DNA from: Nautilus pompilius
Taxonomy: Eukaryota; Mollusca; Cephalopoda; Nautilida; Nautilidae
Assembly (NCBI GenBank): GCA_018389105.1
Contig: JACATO010000990.1
Location: forward strand, 1 to 64,000
DNA: 64,000 bases
Reading direction: 5' to 3'
In this document: positions 11,483 through 23,900 of the stretch, piece by piece
Position numbering within the stretch: the stretch's first letter is position 1
How the letters are laid out: every line of letters starts with the position of its first letter
Translations under genes and position numbers: made by a program
Notes under the pieces: model-generated
Databases searched by the model: none
Seen by the model: the letters and a program-made list of their open reading frames with translations, nothing else
What the model was told of the DNA's origin: nothing

Positions 11483-14400
11483 GTAAGACCACATGATCTG
11501 TAATCGTCTGGTTTTAATAAGATCTCGTCCACAGCGTGGTATAGGTGACGTTTAACCAGAAATAATAAGGTCTCCCTTATTCGTTTAATCTTTTATTGAA
11601 CATATGGAGCCGAAGGGTTTTTGTCATAAAAATGTCTAAAACATGTAACATCCTTTGTTATGCTGCAGCATTTATAACTTCTACTGACCTATGAGTTCTC
11701 GTGTTAATACCATCACATCTCGCTTCAGTAACTGTTTCCTTAGATACACAGGTCTTGCTTGGAAAAATTGATCATCAGTGAGTAGCAGCATAATATCCAC
11801 ATTACATCCACCAGCGTTCTGGAGAAGACAAGTGGATTAGGATAGGTCCTATATCTTTACGTTCTGTATCATTACTTAGTAACTTTAACATCATCTAACC
11901 ATTCCCTAGCTGATTGTTTATTTATTAAACAACTTAAATAAAATAGCAGTTTTCCAGTGCAGATTTTTAGCCAATCAAGATACAGAAGTTAATATTTCCA
12001 GTCCAGGGAAATAAAAAAAATGTAGATGATCTTAAGCTGGAGCAGAAAGAAAAATTGGTAAGATGGTGGAAGCAAAGTTTGAAATTTACAGAGCGAACAG
12101 CATATAGATTTTGGTACTGTAGAGGGACTGCTCCAGTGGAAAGCGAGAAGGTAAACAACTTATCATCATAAATATACAGCTGGCCTTGCGGGCAGAGAAT
12201 GTGGAACCTGCCTTTTGTGATTCGCTGAAATTACTGTTTAGATTATTGAAATAATAACCAATAATTTACTAATGAAACATAACAATAATAATACATTTTA
12301 GTTCTTTATTTTCAAAAAAATTATTATAATTTTAAAGAACCTTTCATTAATTTTCTCATGTTTGTTCTAAATGTGTATTTATAAATAATAATAGCAATAA
12401 CATTATTATTTATATCGTTCCGTAGACCAATTCAGGTTTTACCTGACGCCAAAAGCGCCGGCAGTTTTTTGTGTTGACCTGGCTGTACCTTCAGTCACCA
12501 GTCTGGTGATGTAAACACGTGGGGCTGGAACAGCATACGGATTTGTCGTCGTAATCAGGAAGGAAGGAACTAACTCGGTGTCACAGCACCTATAGCCGAA
12601 CCTGTGCTGTGTAACACAGATTGGATGGGTAATGAGAGCACCCCCAGGTGGCATGGAAATGATTAAACAAAAAGGTACAACAAATGGCTTAATTCTCTCC
12701 TGAAAAGTTTGAATCTAAAGTGACTTTTCCTGAATATCTTTAGTATATTTTGCTAAATGTGATTTCCTGTAAAACTATTAGGTAGGCCTAGTAATTATGG
12801 ATACATTACTTAATTTTAGCTAATTTATAAGGATTAAAAAGTGTTTTTCTGTACGAACTGACCGGAAGCCGTGATAACACGAACTACTCCAGTTCTAAAA
12901 CTGCGCGCTCATCTAGATCAGCTTTCATCCGAAATAAAACAATAAAGAAACAAAAGTTTACTTCTCTAATTTACTTTGTAGGTAAAATTACTGATGATGC
13001 ATATGAGATCAGCAGTATGGCTTCATTACATGACATTCATTATGCTAATATGATGCTGCAGAAAACACTAAACATTTTAAAACTATAGTAATCTTTATGA
13101 TTAGCAGGGATGTAATGTATGTGAGCATAGTATGTGTTTAGGTGAGTGGCCCCGCACAGTTGGAGGACCCATGTAATCTTCCAAAGGGCAGCCACCGGAA
13201 ATGGAAGACGATTTCTGATTATAATTGGGGATTTTGCATCCTGCTCGTATTGCACACACTGCGGCGGGGCTGGATTGGAATACATCTTCAATCCTGTGTA
13301 ATCTGATCGTAAGACAAATCCAGACAATAGGAAAATTGAATTCGACCAGAAAGAGAACTCTGCCTCTACCACAAAGTTTATCCCAAGAAATTCTCCTCCA
13401 GCTGATTCCAGTCTTTACACGAACAATCGGCTCCCAGCGAAACAGGTTGCACCGGTTAACGACTTTTCTCTGTTCAAAGGAGACTGAAACTGGTTGTGAA
13501 TATAATGAGAACTCCCTGCTTTAGATTTAGGCCGCCATCGTGATGCATTCAAGCCCCTTGAGAAAATGATTTTCAATATGATTTCTTTCGACAAAATAAC
13601 GAAAATCTGTGCTCACCCTAAATGTTAAGGGAGGTAAAGAGAGCTTAATAGTTTTATCTAGTGTTTGTACGGCGTCTATAAGAATACGCCATCGGATTTA
13701 TGTTCTCCTACAGAATATAGAAAACCATCCACAAGGGATTAATCTTTCATGAAAAACTGGGAGAGATGGCAGATCCGCAGTCGTTTTACTACCCCTTGGA
13801 CGAAAATAATAAGCGTGATGATAATTTCTCGTAGATCGTGTTTCTTTGAGTGAAACTGCTTTAGAATTCTACATTCCTTCCTGTATGTTTGTAGATGAGA
13901 AGAAGCTCAATAGACTTAAAGGTCGAGTGCAGACAGACTGCAGCAAGCATAGGTGCTGACGATCTGCTGTTGAATAAAACAACAAGCTAAAAAGCTAAAA
14001 AGTACCTACGAAAACGGAAAGTAATCAGCTTCAAGAAGCTGGGCAGTGAACCGATCCTGCTGGATGGTAAACCAAATCAGTAAAAGTCGTCTGCTGCGGC
14101 CACCTAATCTGTCAAAGACGCATCATTGACCACCTCAGAGACCGCGAACACTATTGGATAATTTAACAACTGCACTTTTTGAACTGAATTTCCCCATTAT
14201 GAACATTTCAAGAAGAGTATCGATAACTAGATCAGGTAATTATCCTGTTTACTTTGACTGAATATACAGCCATGACAGCCAAACGTTTCTCATCATCCTA
14301 TAAATAGCAATTACGATATCCATCTTCAAATGAGGCTCAGAGCTTGACGCTCTACCTACAACCACTTCTATATGTTTGCTGTTAATTATGCACATTTAAA

Positions 14401-15952
14401 TAACTATAATAATTAATAACTGTTAATTATTCATCTTTAAATACCTCTAATACCGGCCTAGAACTTCAATTAAATCCTTTAGTTATTTTGGAATTGTCTA
14501 CATGGTAAAAGTCAAAGAAATGAAGGACTAGATCATGGACCGTGGCTTTACTTCTACCGCACGTATGAGCAGGAACTGTCCCTTTAGTATCTTTTTCTAT
14601 TAAAAATACAAAATAAATAGTTACATGTGAATTACAAGCTTGACCTTTAATGGCTGGAGCATCCTTTATTTACGAGACTCTATCCTTTTTTACTTCTTAT
14701 ATTTTAAAATTTGTTTGTTGACCACCATCTTATCAGCATACATCAAATTTTACTTCACACCTCACTTAAATTTACTTCTGCTTATGTACATTTCCACGTT
14801 GTGTTACTTCGGCCCGTAAATCAGTCAACCGTGTCCTACATCTTTCCAGTTTCAGTCAGGTATCAACAGAGAAACGAATATATACCAGCCATTTAATTCT
14901 TAATACCCGGTATCGCCTTGAACGCTGCATGAAGTGTTGGCTTAATTCGTCTACATTAAATACCATTTGAAGATGTAGCAGTTATATTAGATTTACTGGA
15001 CCGTAAAGTGTTAACTTTTCCCTGCCTGGGAAGTCTAATAGGTTAATCACTGGACCACCTGCAGCCGAGAACTGGAACTGAAAACAAGCAGTCAGTGCGT
15101 GTATTCTAATTAATTCAAACTTTCTAATATGGAGGCGGCTTAATAACAGTCAGCTCTTTTCCACATCTCTAGTAGCCACCCACTGCTGCTGAACTTCTCC
15201 AGGATCCCATGAACCACAATTAGAGTCCAATACGGCATCTTCTTCCTTGTTGGCAGCTGATGGAGAGGATATTTCGTTAAAACGTTTGCCGATCTCACAG
15301 CCAGACCATAATTTGAGTTCTTAAGAGCAGTCACTTCTGACGTAAAGCCAGATGCACTTAATTGTCTTTCGTAGTCGATGCCACCAACCGGAGCGACGTC
15401 ATTACGCCTGAAGGGGACGGCGCTGAATTAGAGACTGGTGGCGTACATTCGGGCTCTTCTGTCTGCTATACGACAGTATGACAGTCTGAATGGTTCCCAA
15501 ATACAACACTGCTGAAGACAATCTCACCATTAAAAGGACCACAGTCCTGCTTTTTCTCTTCAATACCTTTTTTGTTGTTGAACCAGGGTAAGCGTCAGAA
15601 ACCAACACCGTTTTGGTGAAAACCGTGTGGAAATTTACTGGGGTCATTTTATCTTTTTATTATGGGATAATAATGTGAGAAGGCTTTCATTTACACAGGA
15701 GAGGAAAGAGGGTTCAGATTTCCTACTGCTGCAGCTTCAAGTATGGTCAGGGGTTCCTTATATTACTATGTTCACACCTTTAATCAGCTGGATAAGGTTC
15801 ACATGTCCTGTTACGTACTACGAGGATGGTAAATTGTAGGCCCGCAGGATATAAGAGACCAGTTGCACACATTTACTTCTTGGCAAACGCCTGCTCTGAC
15901 TTCGAGGGCATCTGACAGAACCGAGTTAGAAGGGACTGGTGTGCGGTAGCAG
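11483..15952. other. Noncoding DNA; no assignable exon
   Basis: If the GDAP1-like gene starts near 11466 this is its intron space, yet I could not find a counterpart of the GST-domain exon seen at 63738-63929. Open frames on both strands (for example 13040-13372 minus and 15402-15647 minus) have no recognisable motifs. An inverted GTTACCTCCCTT-type motif lies near 13625 (AAGGGAGGTAAA). Confidence 0.4.
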
Positions 15953-16063
15953 CCTCCATGACATATGAGATGGTGGCTTATCTGGAGAAGGTCAGGAAGG
16001 AATTGGATGATCTGGAGACACTTTTCAACAAAACAGAGCAGCCATTAATATTGTCCAGAGATG
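15953..16063 (+). CDS. GDAP1: GDAP1-like gene, internal coiled-coil/helical exon
   Basis: Acceptor GCGGTAGCAG precedes 15953 and donor GTAAGA follows 16063 (phase 1). The exon reads SMTYEMVAYLEKVRKELDDL and continues with ETLFNKTEQPLILSRD. In GDAP1 proteins the segment just before the C-terminal GST helices has the same pattern: a Tyr-Leu, then alternating Lys/Glu/Leu, ending in a short Glu/Lys/Gln tail. It is followed in the right order, on the same strand, by the exon at 17047. GDAP1 is a GST-fold protein anchored in the mitochondrial outer membrane that influences fission and redox state. The upstream exon is not identified. An alternative reading takes the ATG at 15958 as a start and splices to 19238, giving a 75-residue protein. 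Confidence 0.55.
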
Positions 16064-17046
16064 GTAAGACAGCTCTTCTTTGCCCTTACAATACAATCAT
16101 TAAATTAGACTTCCATGGCCATCTTGAACATTAAGAAAATTTCTATTGTTATTAAAACAAAACACAGAGGACAAACCCCAAGGGGAGCACTATATTGCTA
16201 AATAGAAATGGTCCTCCAGTTAGTTCTGAAGATTATCTCCCACCCAGTCACTCTCTTATGCAGAGACAGATACAAACTGCCATCCATTCATAACCAACCT
16301 CTGCCCTTCAATTACATAATGCACTTAATCTCCATCAGTCACCTTCAAAAATGCACACTCCTCACCTATCTCAGTAACTTGCCCCCCTCAGGAGCAACTT
16401 TTTAACTTTCTCCCTCCCCTCTCTAGCTATCCCATGTTAATCACAACAAACACATTACATGCAGTTTCACGGACAGATTGCAAGCAAAACACTGTGGAAA
16501 AATGTGTACAACAATCAGAAATATTTACAATTTTGCAATATACAACTCATCTGTAATTTGAAATTTATCCAATAGCCACCATGTCCATACATAAAATCAA
16601 GCTATTGCTTCTGGGTATGGATTACATTCTTTGTATCAAGCATCTCTCAGTTGTGTCTAGAGGTCCTGTGCTCCTAAAATAAATGTTAAGCAAAACTGTA
16701 ATTTGATTGGTCACATGGTTGCTTTGTTTCACAGAAAATGTATTATGTTCTTGCAATGGTAGTTTTCTCCCTATACTTTCTGGCTGCACCAAAATCTTGA
16801 CATTATACACAGAATGTAATTTAGTAGATGAATGTCATGTAATTAACACAGTACAAACTTTAAAGTGTCCATGATCACACACATGGTCAGCCATGCTAGT
16901 TTTAAGGTTAATAAGTGAATACTCATGGTGCCACTTGTCATCAGCCACAGGTTCAGTGCTCCTTCTGCAGTCCCTAATGCTGCCCATAGAGAAAGATACA
17001 AGTATTCCAGTTTCTGACAATTTTCACGGATGAATTGTTTGTTTAG

Positions 17047-17483
17047 GTTGCCGAGACGAGACTCAACAAACCTGCTGTTTAGACAGAGATTCACCGCTGC
17101 AGACATCAGCCTGGTCATCCTCCTCAACAGGCTCAGCCTTCTCGGTCTGGACAAACGCTATTTCTCTGCGAAGACACGGCCGCTACTATGAGCACCAGGT
17201 GTGCAGACCATCCGTCCAGAAGACCACGAAGGAAATCCAAAACCTCTGGAAGATTGCATTCTGGCAATCGATCTCAACTATGGTGCCAACTTTCAGCTGG
17301 TGGACCACAGTTGGACTTGCTTTAGGGCTAGGATTCTATTATACAGGAGCTTACACTGATTCTGACCGGACTAACAATTTATTTATTGAATCAGACATAT
17401 TTCTTATTGCAGTGTTGGTCTTTCCTATACAATATGAATATTTTAAAATCCTTTACAGACATTATGCAAGTTTGTGTGTGTAA
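17047..17483 (+). pseudogene. GDAP1: GDAP1-like gene, C-terminal exon with tail anchor, frame broken
   Basis: After acceptor TTTGTTTAG the plus strand encodes, across two frame changes, LLFRQRFTAADISLVILLNR then LSLLGLDKRYFSAKTRPL. After a further one-base shift it reads YEHQVCRPSVQKTTKEIQNL and a hydrophobic tail FSWWTTVGLALGLGFYYTG. F-T-A-A-D-I-S-L followed by L-x-R-L-x-x-L-G-L is the signature of the C-terminal GST domain of GDAP1/GDAP1L1. The late hydrophobic segment matches the position of the family's mitochondrial tail anchor. Shifts lie near 17068-17072 and 17181-17187. The open frame then runs about 45 residues past the membrane segment, longer than usual. It could be a decayed paralogue or a real gene with consensus errors. 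Confidence 0.6.
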
Positions 17484-18324
17484 ATTTGTGTGTGTGTGTG
17501 AATAAGGTAAACATTATGTAATGATGCCTTTTATTTAAAACAACAGAAACGTGTATCAAAAATCCAGTAAAACAAAACGGAAACAATTACCTCCCTTGGA
17601 TTGCTCCTGCCAGATAGATAAAGAAAGGTTTAACAGCCATTTCCGATTCAGTTAACTAAGGTAAAAAAACAAAAAAATTAATAAAGTTGTTACTATGAAG
17701 GTGATTTTTTGAGAGATTAGTTTGAAGCTGTACACACCTGGTATAACTAGGAGAGACAAAAAAAAAACACAATGATAAACATGCTCGTCACTGGACCAAC
17801 GAGAATAGACTATTCCCTATCAGACTTACCTTACCTCTCTACAAAAGCTAAGAGTTAATTGTGTTTTTAAAAAATTTGCAAGGAGAGGAATTAAAAGTAC
17901 AAGTGAGGTAAGAAAACTCAACAGAACATTGTATGCCAACTATAAAGATTGGGATGGGAGTTAGCTCCTCAATCATCTCTTTGAAGGTGGTGTGGGGCAT
18001 CCCTAACCCCTGTCTCTTTAGCATTCTGTTGCATCACTGCAGGGCAGCCAGCCCACCATGTGACTTGCTCACTCAATCTCAATCCTGAACAAGCAAACCG
18101 TATAGTAAGATCAAGACTGACTTTAATTTTTGGTGAACTAGTTTCATTACCTGACAACAGTCAGGCACTGACAAGTGATTTAATGATCACTTCTGTCTGT
18201 ACTACGTCACTCCATGGCTTAATGCTTTTTTAATAATTTTAAGGTGTAACCATAATGGAAATTGTCTGACCATCTGTGCATTTTAAATGTTGCATTTTCT
18301 GATTGGGGAATGGCCAACAAACAG

Positions 18325-18357
<33 letters not shown>

Positions 18358-19237
18358 TAAATATTTGTGGTGCATAGGATTGAAAGCAAAATATTTACAA
18401 TCTCTGGTGATGAAATCTTCTACATCCATTCTCTTTGTGACTGAAGAGAATGGATTGGGGCAAGACACGCATCATATCAAGGGAGCAATCAAGACCCCTA
18501 ATTTTATAATTAAAAAGTTCATTTATAAGATGCATAAAAAAGAAAAAAAATATTGAGTTTCAAAGTTCCTGTCTTTGTAAGTAGTGGCTTATAAATGGCA
18601 TCAAAGCTAAGCAAATTGAGTTCATTACAATTAATTGTGCGGTAAATCGGTGAGGAAAGTTCCAGTGCATGGAGTGTAAGCTGTCTCATTAGCTGAGTGA
18701 CTGTTGATTGCCCCCCTTTGTGTAAAACTGCAAAGATTCTTTAATAACATAGATAAATAAAATTGAGGTTTTATTTTATCTCATTATTTAGTCTTTTCTG
18801 GTTTCTTGTGGTAGCTAGCATGACCACGGTGAGAAATAATTGTGGCAGCGAATGTTCTTGTCTCTCTGGATACGGTGAACTCTCTCGAATTCTTCACACC
18901 ACAAGAGAATACTCACATGCAGTTTTTTACAACCTGGATCATCATCAAATATGGTATATTTTTGTCATTTTTGTTGAATATCATTTATTTCAGGTAAAAG
19001 AAGAAGATTCAACACTTATTTACAGTTGTAAACATTAGTAGTGAAGTGACTCCTATTGTATATACAACAGTGGCAGTCAGAGTCACTATTATGTACAGTA
19101 GCTAATTGTACACATTACCAACACATCAACCTACCAGTGGGTACAGAGACAGGCTGACATTGACTGGTTTTTAAGGGAAGATAAGTTCATATGCATTTGA
19201 TCTATATGAATTTTTTTAAAATTTAATTATCTTATAG
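17484..19237. other. Noncoding DNA
   Basis: No supported gene. It contains short GT runs near 17478-17500, an AATTACCTCCCTTGG motif near 17586 and the AT microsatellite at 18326-18355. Confidence 0.5.
18326..18355. repeat. (TA)n microsatellite
   Basis: Fifteen uninterrupted TA units. It creates an apparent Tyr-Ile repeat in an overlapping open frame, which is an artefact. Confidence 0.95.
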
Positions 19238-19359
19238 GCAACAGTCATAATATTTCAGTACAGCTCGATGCTCATCATGAAAAGCTTTTGCAAGAATTGA
19301 TTGTTCTCGAGAGTATTACTAATCCTGAAAAGAAACTGACCTTGGAATTACAAGGATAA
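19238..19359 (+). CDS. Possible small terminal exon, Leu/Glu-rich, unidentified
   Basis: Acceptor TTATAG ends at 19237. The following frame reads GNSHNISVQLDAHHEKLLQE and then LIVLESITNPEKKLTLELQG before TAA at 19357-19359. It has the leucine spacing of an amphipathic helix and good coding composition within AT-rich DNA. It joins in phase to the donor at 16063, which would give a 75-residue two-exon protein starting at 15958. Phase agreement alone happens by chance one time in three, and the GDAP1 reading of the upstream exon competes with this. I do not recognise a family. Confidence 0.3.
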
Positions 19360-20546
19360 GTATTAACCTTTGTAGATGTCTGCCTTCTCCAAAAGAATCT
19401 TTAGTTTTTAGTATTATTTTTTTTCATCTTTAGCTATAAATGTATTAACCTTTTTAAAAGTAGTAGATGCTCGTAGATGTTACACGTTGAGACACTGCTA
19501 TGTTTTTGTCACACCTTCCCTCTAAAATAGGTCTAATATGCCTTTCTTGTCAACTAGTCTTCTGAAAAGTTGCAATTATAAAATGGATCTTGTAAAAACA
19601 CCAACTAAAAACACTAGTGACATTTAAAAGTGAATGATTTATATTAATTATTTTAGTAAATTTTATATATTTTGTGTGAAAAATGCTTTGTTGCTGCTAG
19701 AAGTCACATGGTGTGGAAGGATACAGAAATCTGATTTGACCCAGTGTTGACTGATGTCACTAATACAAACGACGACTGTTTTATGTAGATAAGCTTGTGT
19801 GGTTTTCAAGTGGTTATATTTATTACAATAAAGTGAATTTTATGCAATACTTTTCCTGAAGCAACAAAAATAATGAAAAACTGCAAATATATAATAATAC
19901 CAAAATGGTTGTACAGAACAACATATTTTTCAGCTATGAAAAAGTAGTGAAAATACAATTTTGCTCTAAATTTCTCTTTAAACATTCTTGTGTAACAGCT
20001 CTTCACACTGAAGACCATTCAAAATGTAGAGGTCTTATCTTTGTATAATTGTTTTATATCTGTTTTCTTTCCACAACTACATACACCAAACGAATATCTT
20101 TCACAGGCAAATATAAAGGTACACCAGCCTTAAAGAAAGGAATTCATTCTGTACGCCTAAATAAAGAGGTGGGTTCTGACACCAGTGACTAGACCAATTT
20201 AGGAGTGTTTCCTTTGACAGAACACTTAAATTGTCTGGTGCTTTTTGTTAAGAATAATATAACAGTGCATGAGTGATACTGGTGAATCAATCAGATGTCT
20301 GGAGTAAAGAGAATTATGATAGTTTAAATCATGACCACAAATTGGAATTTTATTTTATTTGCAGGCTATTGATGCTTTAGTTGCATAATTCAAATATTTT
20401 TTTAAAAATATTTCAGAGTATAAACCCCATGTATAGAAGCTTTTAACAGTTGATGGTGGTGGTTTAATATGTAGTTTATTGTTGTATTTGATCTTTCATA
20501 ACAAATGCTGACCAGATGTGAAATTTTGAAACCATGTGTGGTGAGA

Positions 20547-20593
<47 letters not shown>

Positions 20594-20744
20594 CAAGACA
20601 TTCAAAAATATGAGTCTACAATATGAAAGTATTGTTATCTGCTTTCCAAACATGTTATTGTTGATTAAAAATGCATTAGTACTAAAAGAAAAAATAAGAT
20701 GAACCATGTGTCAAAACATTTAAACCTTTAACTATGATTTTGTT
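19360..20744. other. AT-rich noncoding DNA with TC/AC microsatellite
   Basis: No gene supported. A (TC)14 tract at 20551-20578 runs directly into (AC)n at 20579-20591; the frames crossing it on both strands (Ser-Leu and Arg-Glu repeats) are artefacts. Confidence 0.6.
20551..20591. repeat. (TC)n(AC)n compound microsatellite
   Basis: Fourteen TC units followed by about six AC units, uninterrupted. Confidence 0.95.
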
Positions 20745-20960
20745 ATCACATTGAGCCTCTTACATCAAAATAGCCATCTTTCTTGTGAAAACTTTTCAAA
20801 GTTGTTTGGTAAGTAACCTGCATTCCTCTTGCAAGTCTTTCCATAGCTGACTGACATTGGTTGCACCTTGATCCTTGATTGTTTGTTCAATACAGTTCAT
20901 CCCACACAAATTCGATGGGGTTCAAATATGGAAATTTTAGGGGGCGCAAACCATAGTTTT
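20745..20960 (-). mobile_element. Relic of a Tc1-like transposase C-terminus
   Basis: The minus strand reads PLKFPYLNPIEFVWDELY followed, after one stop, by TNNQGSRCNQCQSAMERLAR in the next frame. P-x-L-N-P-I-E-x-V-W-D-E-L is the hallmark block around the last catalytic acidic residue of Tc1/mariner-superfamily transposases of the Tc1 branch. Sequence to about 21350 may be the rest of the gene but is too decayed to place, and no inverted terminal repeats were found. Confidence 0.6.
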
Positions 20961-23900
20961 AAGAAGTCTTTCTAATTTTCTAGCAAAATATTGAGGCAAC
21001 TGCAACAAATCTTAACATTTGGCTACCTTTGTGACTGACAAAAATCATATGGTCTTTTGTTATCAACAACCCGTAAATTGTTGTTCCTAAATGCTCAAGT
21101 TTGATGGACTTTCTCTTCCAATTTTGAGATATTTCTATATGAATCTTCCAGTATTATACTATTTCCACTGATAAGTGCTTCTCCTCTCTGTGGCCTCATG
21201 GTGAAGTGTGAAACGCAGTCACTTTCTCCTGCAGTTGTTTAGAAATTTAGTGCATAATCGCTGCCGTTACAGTAGCACAATATTGTCTTGATATCGCAAA
21301 GATTCTTCAATCTTTGTCATTTTGTGTCATGAGAGCCCATGGGGCTTGTAGCAAATGAATTAGTGAAAGTGCAGACAAACCAATAAAGATAAAATTCTAT
21401 TATTCAAAACCTTAACACTTTTTTGGCTAAACTGAAATAAGAATTGAAACATCAGTACATGCCATCACCCCAAGTGGGCTGTTCAGGAGGACATCACAGG
21501 TGGGACAAAAATGTAAATGTTCTCGTTTAATTAAAATATTAACAGCAACATTATGAATGGATTAAATTCATAGTTGATTGATGGGCTGAGAATTTAAATC
21601 ACTATTGAACATTCTGTTAGTATATCCTGGAATACAAACTGACCCCTTGAATTTATGTTGATTAGGTAATTTCTGCATGATACATTCCCAGCCAATATAT
21701 ATAATGTTTGTGTCTTATTCAAAACAAAGTAAGAACTGCTATCAAGTGTCTATGAAAACCATCCACTTACTTGGTTCTCATACACAAATTTTGACATCAA
21801 ACAGAACTTTCCCCTGTTCTGATATTGACTTGTAGGTGAATAAGACACAAGTTTCTTGATGTCCTGTTCCACCACCAAATATGCTTGCACCATATGATCT
21901 GTAAAGTCAGACGGGACACCTTTTAATGCTGGGTCTTTTCTCCCCGTCTTGTTTAGTACAATGCTGCATTTTTATCAATTTGGCAAAGTGCATTTCATGC
22001 CTTGCCTGACAGTAAGTGAGGAACTGAGCATGAATTCAGCAAAGGTGTGCTCTTAGTGGAACTAATTCTTCCAGCTTCTTTGCAAACTCAGCTAGTGTAG
22101 ATGAATCATCATTTTGCATGAGAAAATAGTTGAGGGGGGCTAGATTTGGCTGTCCTTTTGCTTATGCCAGTCCACATAGGCTATCATGCTCTTGTATTTC
22201 TCCTAATTCTTAAGTATTTGTAGCTTTTCTTGAAGATATCTTAGACTTCATCCAATACAACATGCTACAGGCAGAGACTAGGTAAATGGCTCAGACAGAT
22301 AAGTTCCTCCACTTTCAACTAGGAGTTGAGACAAGTCATGCACAGACATGTTTTCAAATTTGAAGTCTTTAGCTTGATGACATGCTACGTAAAATGATGC
22401 ACAACTGTTGAATATTGGCACTCCCATCTTATTTCTACCAGGTTAGACAAAAGTTTGTATTGAACAGGTTCACTACCAATGATCATCCATTGCTCTGGAT
22501 AGACTCTTGAAAAGTCATCCTAATACAGTAATTTCTATATTTCTTCATAAATCTTTGTGGTGTCTAGTCTTCTCAGTCATTTTGTTTGAGATTGATCCTC
22601 AAATTATAACATTGATATCACTAGAAAGGTTTGCCTTAAATTCTTTTTCACTTTCTTCCTTGACCTAAGGTTATATTTGTATAGTATGTTGAGGTCACAC
22701 TAGTGTATCATCAGTTCTTTTCAGACAAACTATATTTTCTTTGTGCCTTATTGTTTTGTAAAAATTTATTTGTACCTTCAACTTATCAATCTCTCTTCTT
22801 CGTTGCTGCATTGGCTGCTTGCCTGATTTTGTTGTCACCTTTGATAGTCCATTTCCTTTATGTTCCTTTTTCTTGCTATGTTCTTTTCATCCTAATTTAA
22901 TTTCTGAACTTTCTCATTTAGCATATCTTAGTATCTCCTTGGCCAAAAGCTCTTTGTGGGCCTTCTCACCTTGTCCCTTAATGTTCTCTTTTTGGAGCCC
23001 ACCTTGGCGTGGAAGGCTCATAAAGTGAATCACATGGCACCAGAAGTTTATTCTTAAGTAACATGCCATAAAAATTGTAATTAGGTCAGTAAAAAATGGC
23101 AGCTCAGTCCATTGTTGTTAAAGGCTACAAGTACCATACCAGTTTAACTAGAACTCTGTTTGCAATTTAAAATAAGTACAAAGCCCTCATTGATAAGATA
23201 CCATTTGCATAATTTTAAACTTTGCTGCAGGAAAATAAGAATGTGAAATAAAGAGCCTGTTTTGCTGATATTTTAGTTAATGACTATCATAGTAAACAAT
23301 ATTTTGCACCATTATAGAACAAAAGCCATGACTTTAGCTCTTTGCTACAACACTTTGGCATCATGGGTGGGCAGTATGTGTCAAAATCTGGATGTTATGA
23401 TATTTGGCAGTGATCAAAATGAAAATGCAACAATCAGAAAAGGGTAATGAATGTCACCTTTTACGTATCTCCTGGTGAATGAAGAAAGAATGTTTTTGAG
23501 ATAAAAATTTTCACCAGTCCACAAAAGAAAATTAATAGAAGAAAATCGAATTAGCACAATAACATCATGCATTCAGTTAGAACTAAAGGTTAAATTGTAG
23601 AAATAACTTGCTGTGTTCATAATTATGCAAAAAGCTTGAATTGATAGCAACATCGCAATTAATGGTTTAGATATTCTGATACATGATTTATCAGATTAAA
23701 ATTTTTTTATATGGGATAAAGCATCCTCATCAGTGACTGTTCAAACAAGAAAAACACCCACAAATCCTATAAAGATTGCTTTAGTTTAATTGTAAGACAC
23801 TCTTAACTGCTGAACTGTTTATAACATTTATTATCATTCTATTTTCTAAAAAAGTAAGTTTGTTTGATTTGTTTTGTGAAAATTCTTTAGGATTTGGTAT

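Noticed and set aside
16843-17154. 103-codon minus-strand frame
   Set aside because: Antisense to the GDAP1-like C-terminal exon, which has the recognisable FTAADISL motif on the plus strand.
20402-20707. Open frames with Ser-Leu or Arg-Glu repeats
   Set aside because: Direct translation of the TC/AC microsatellite.
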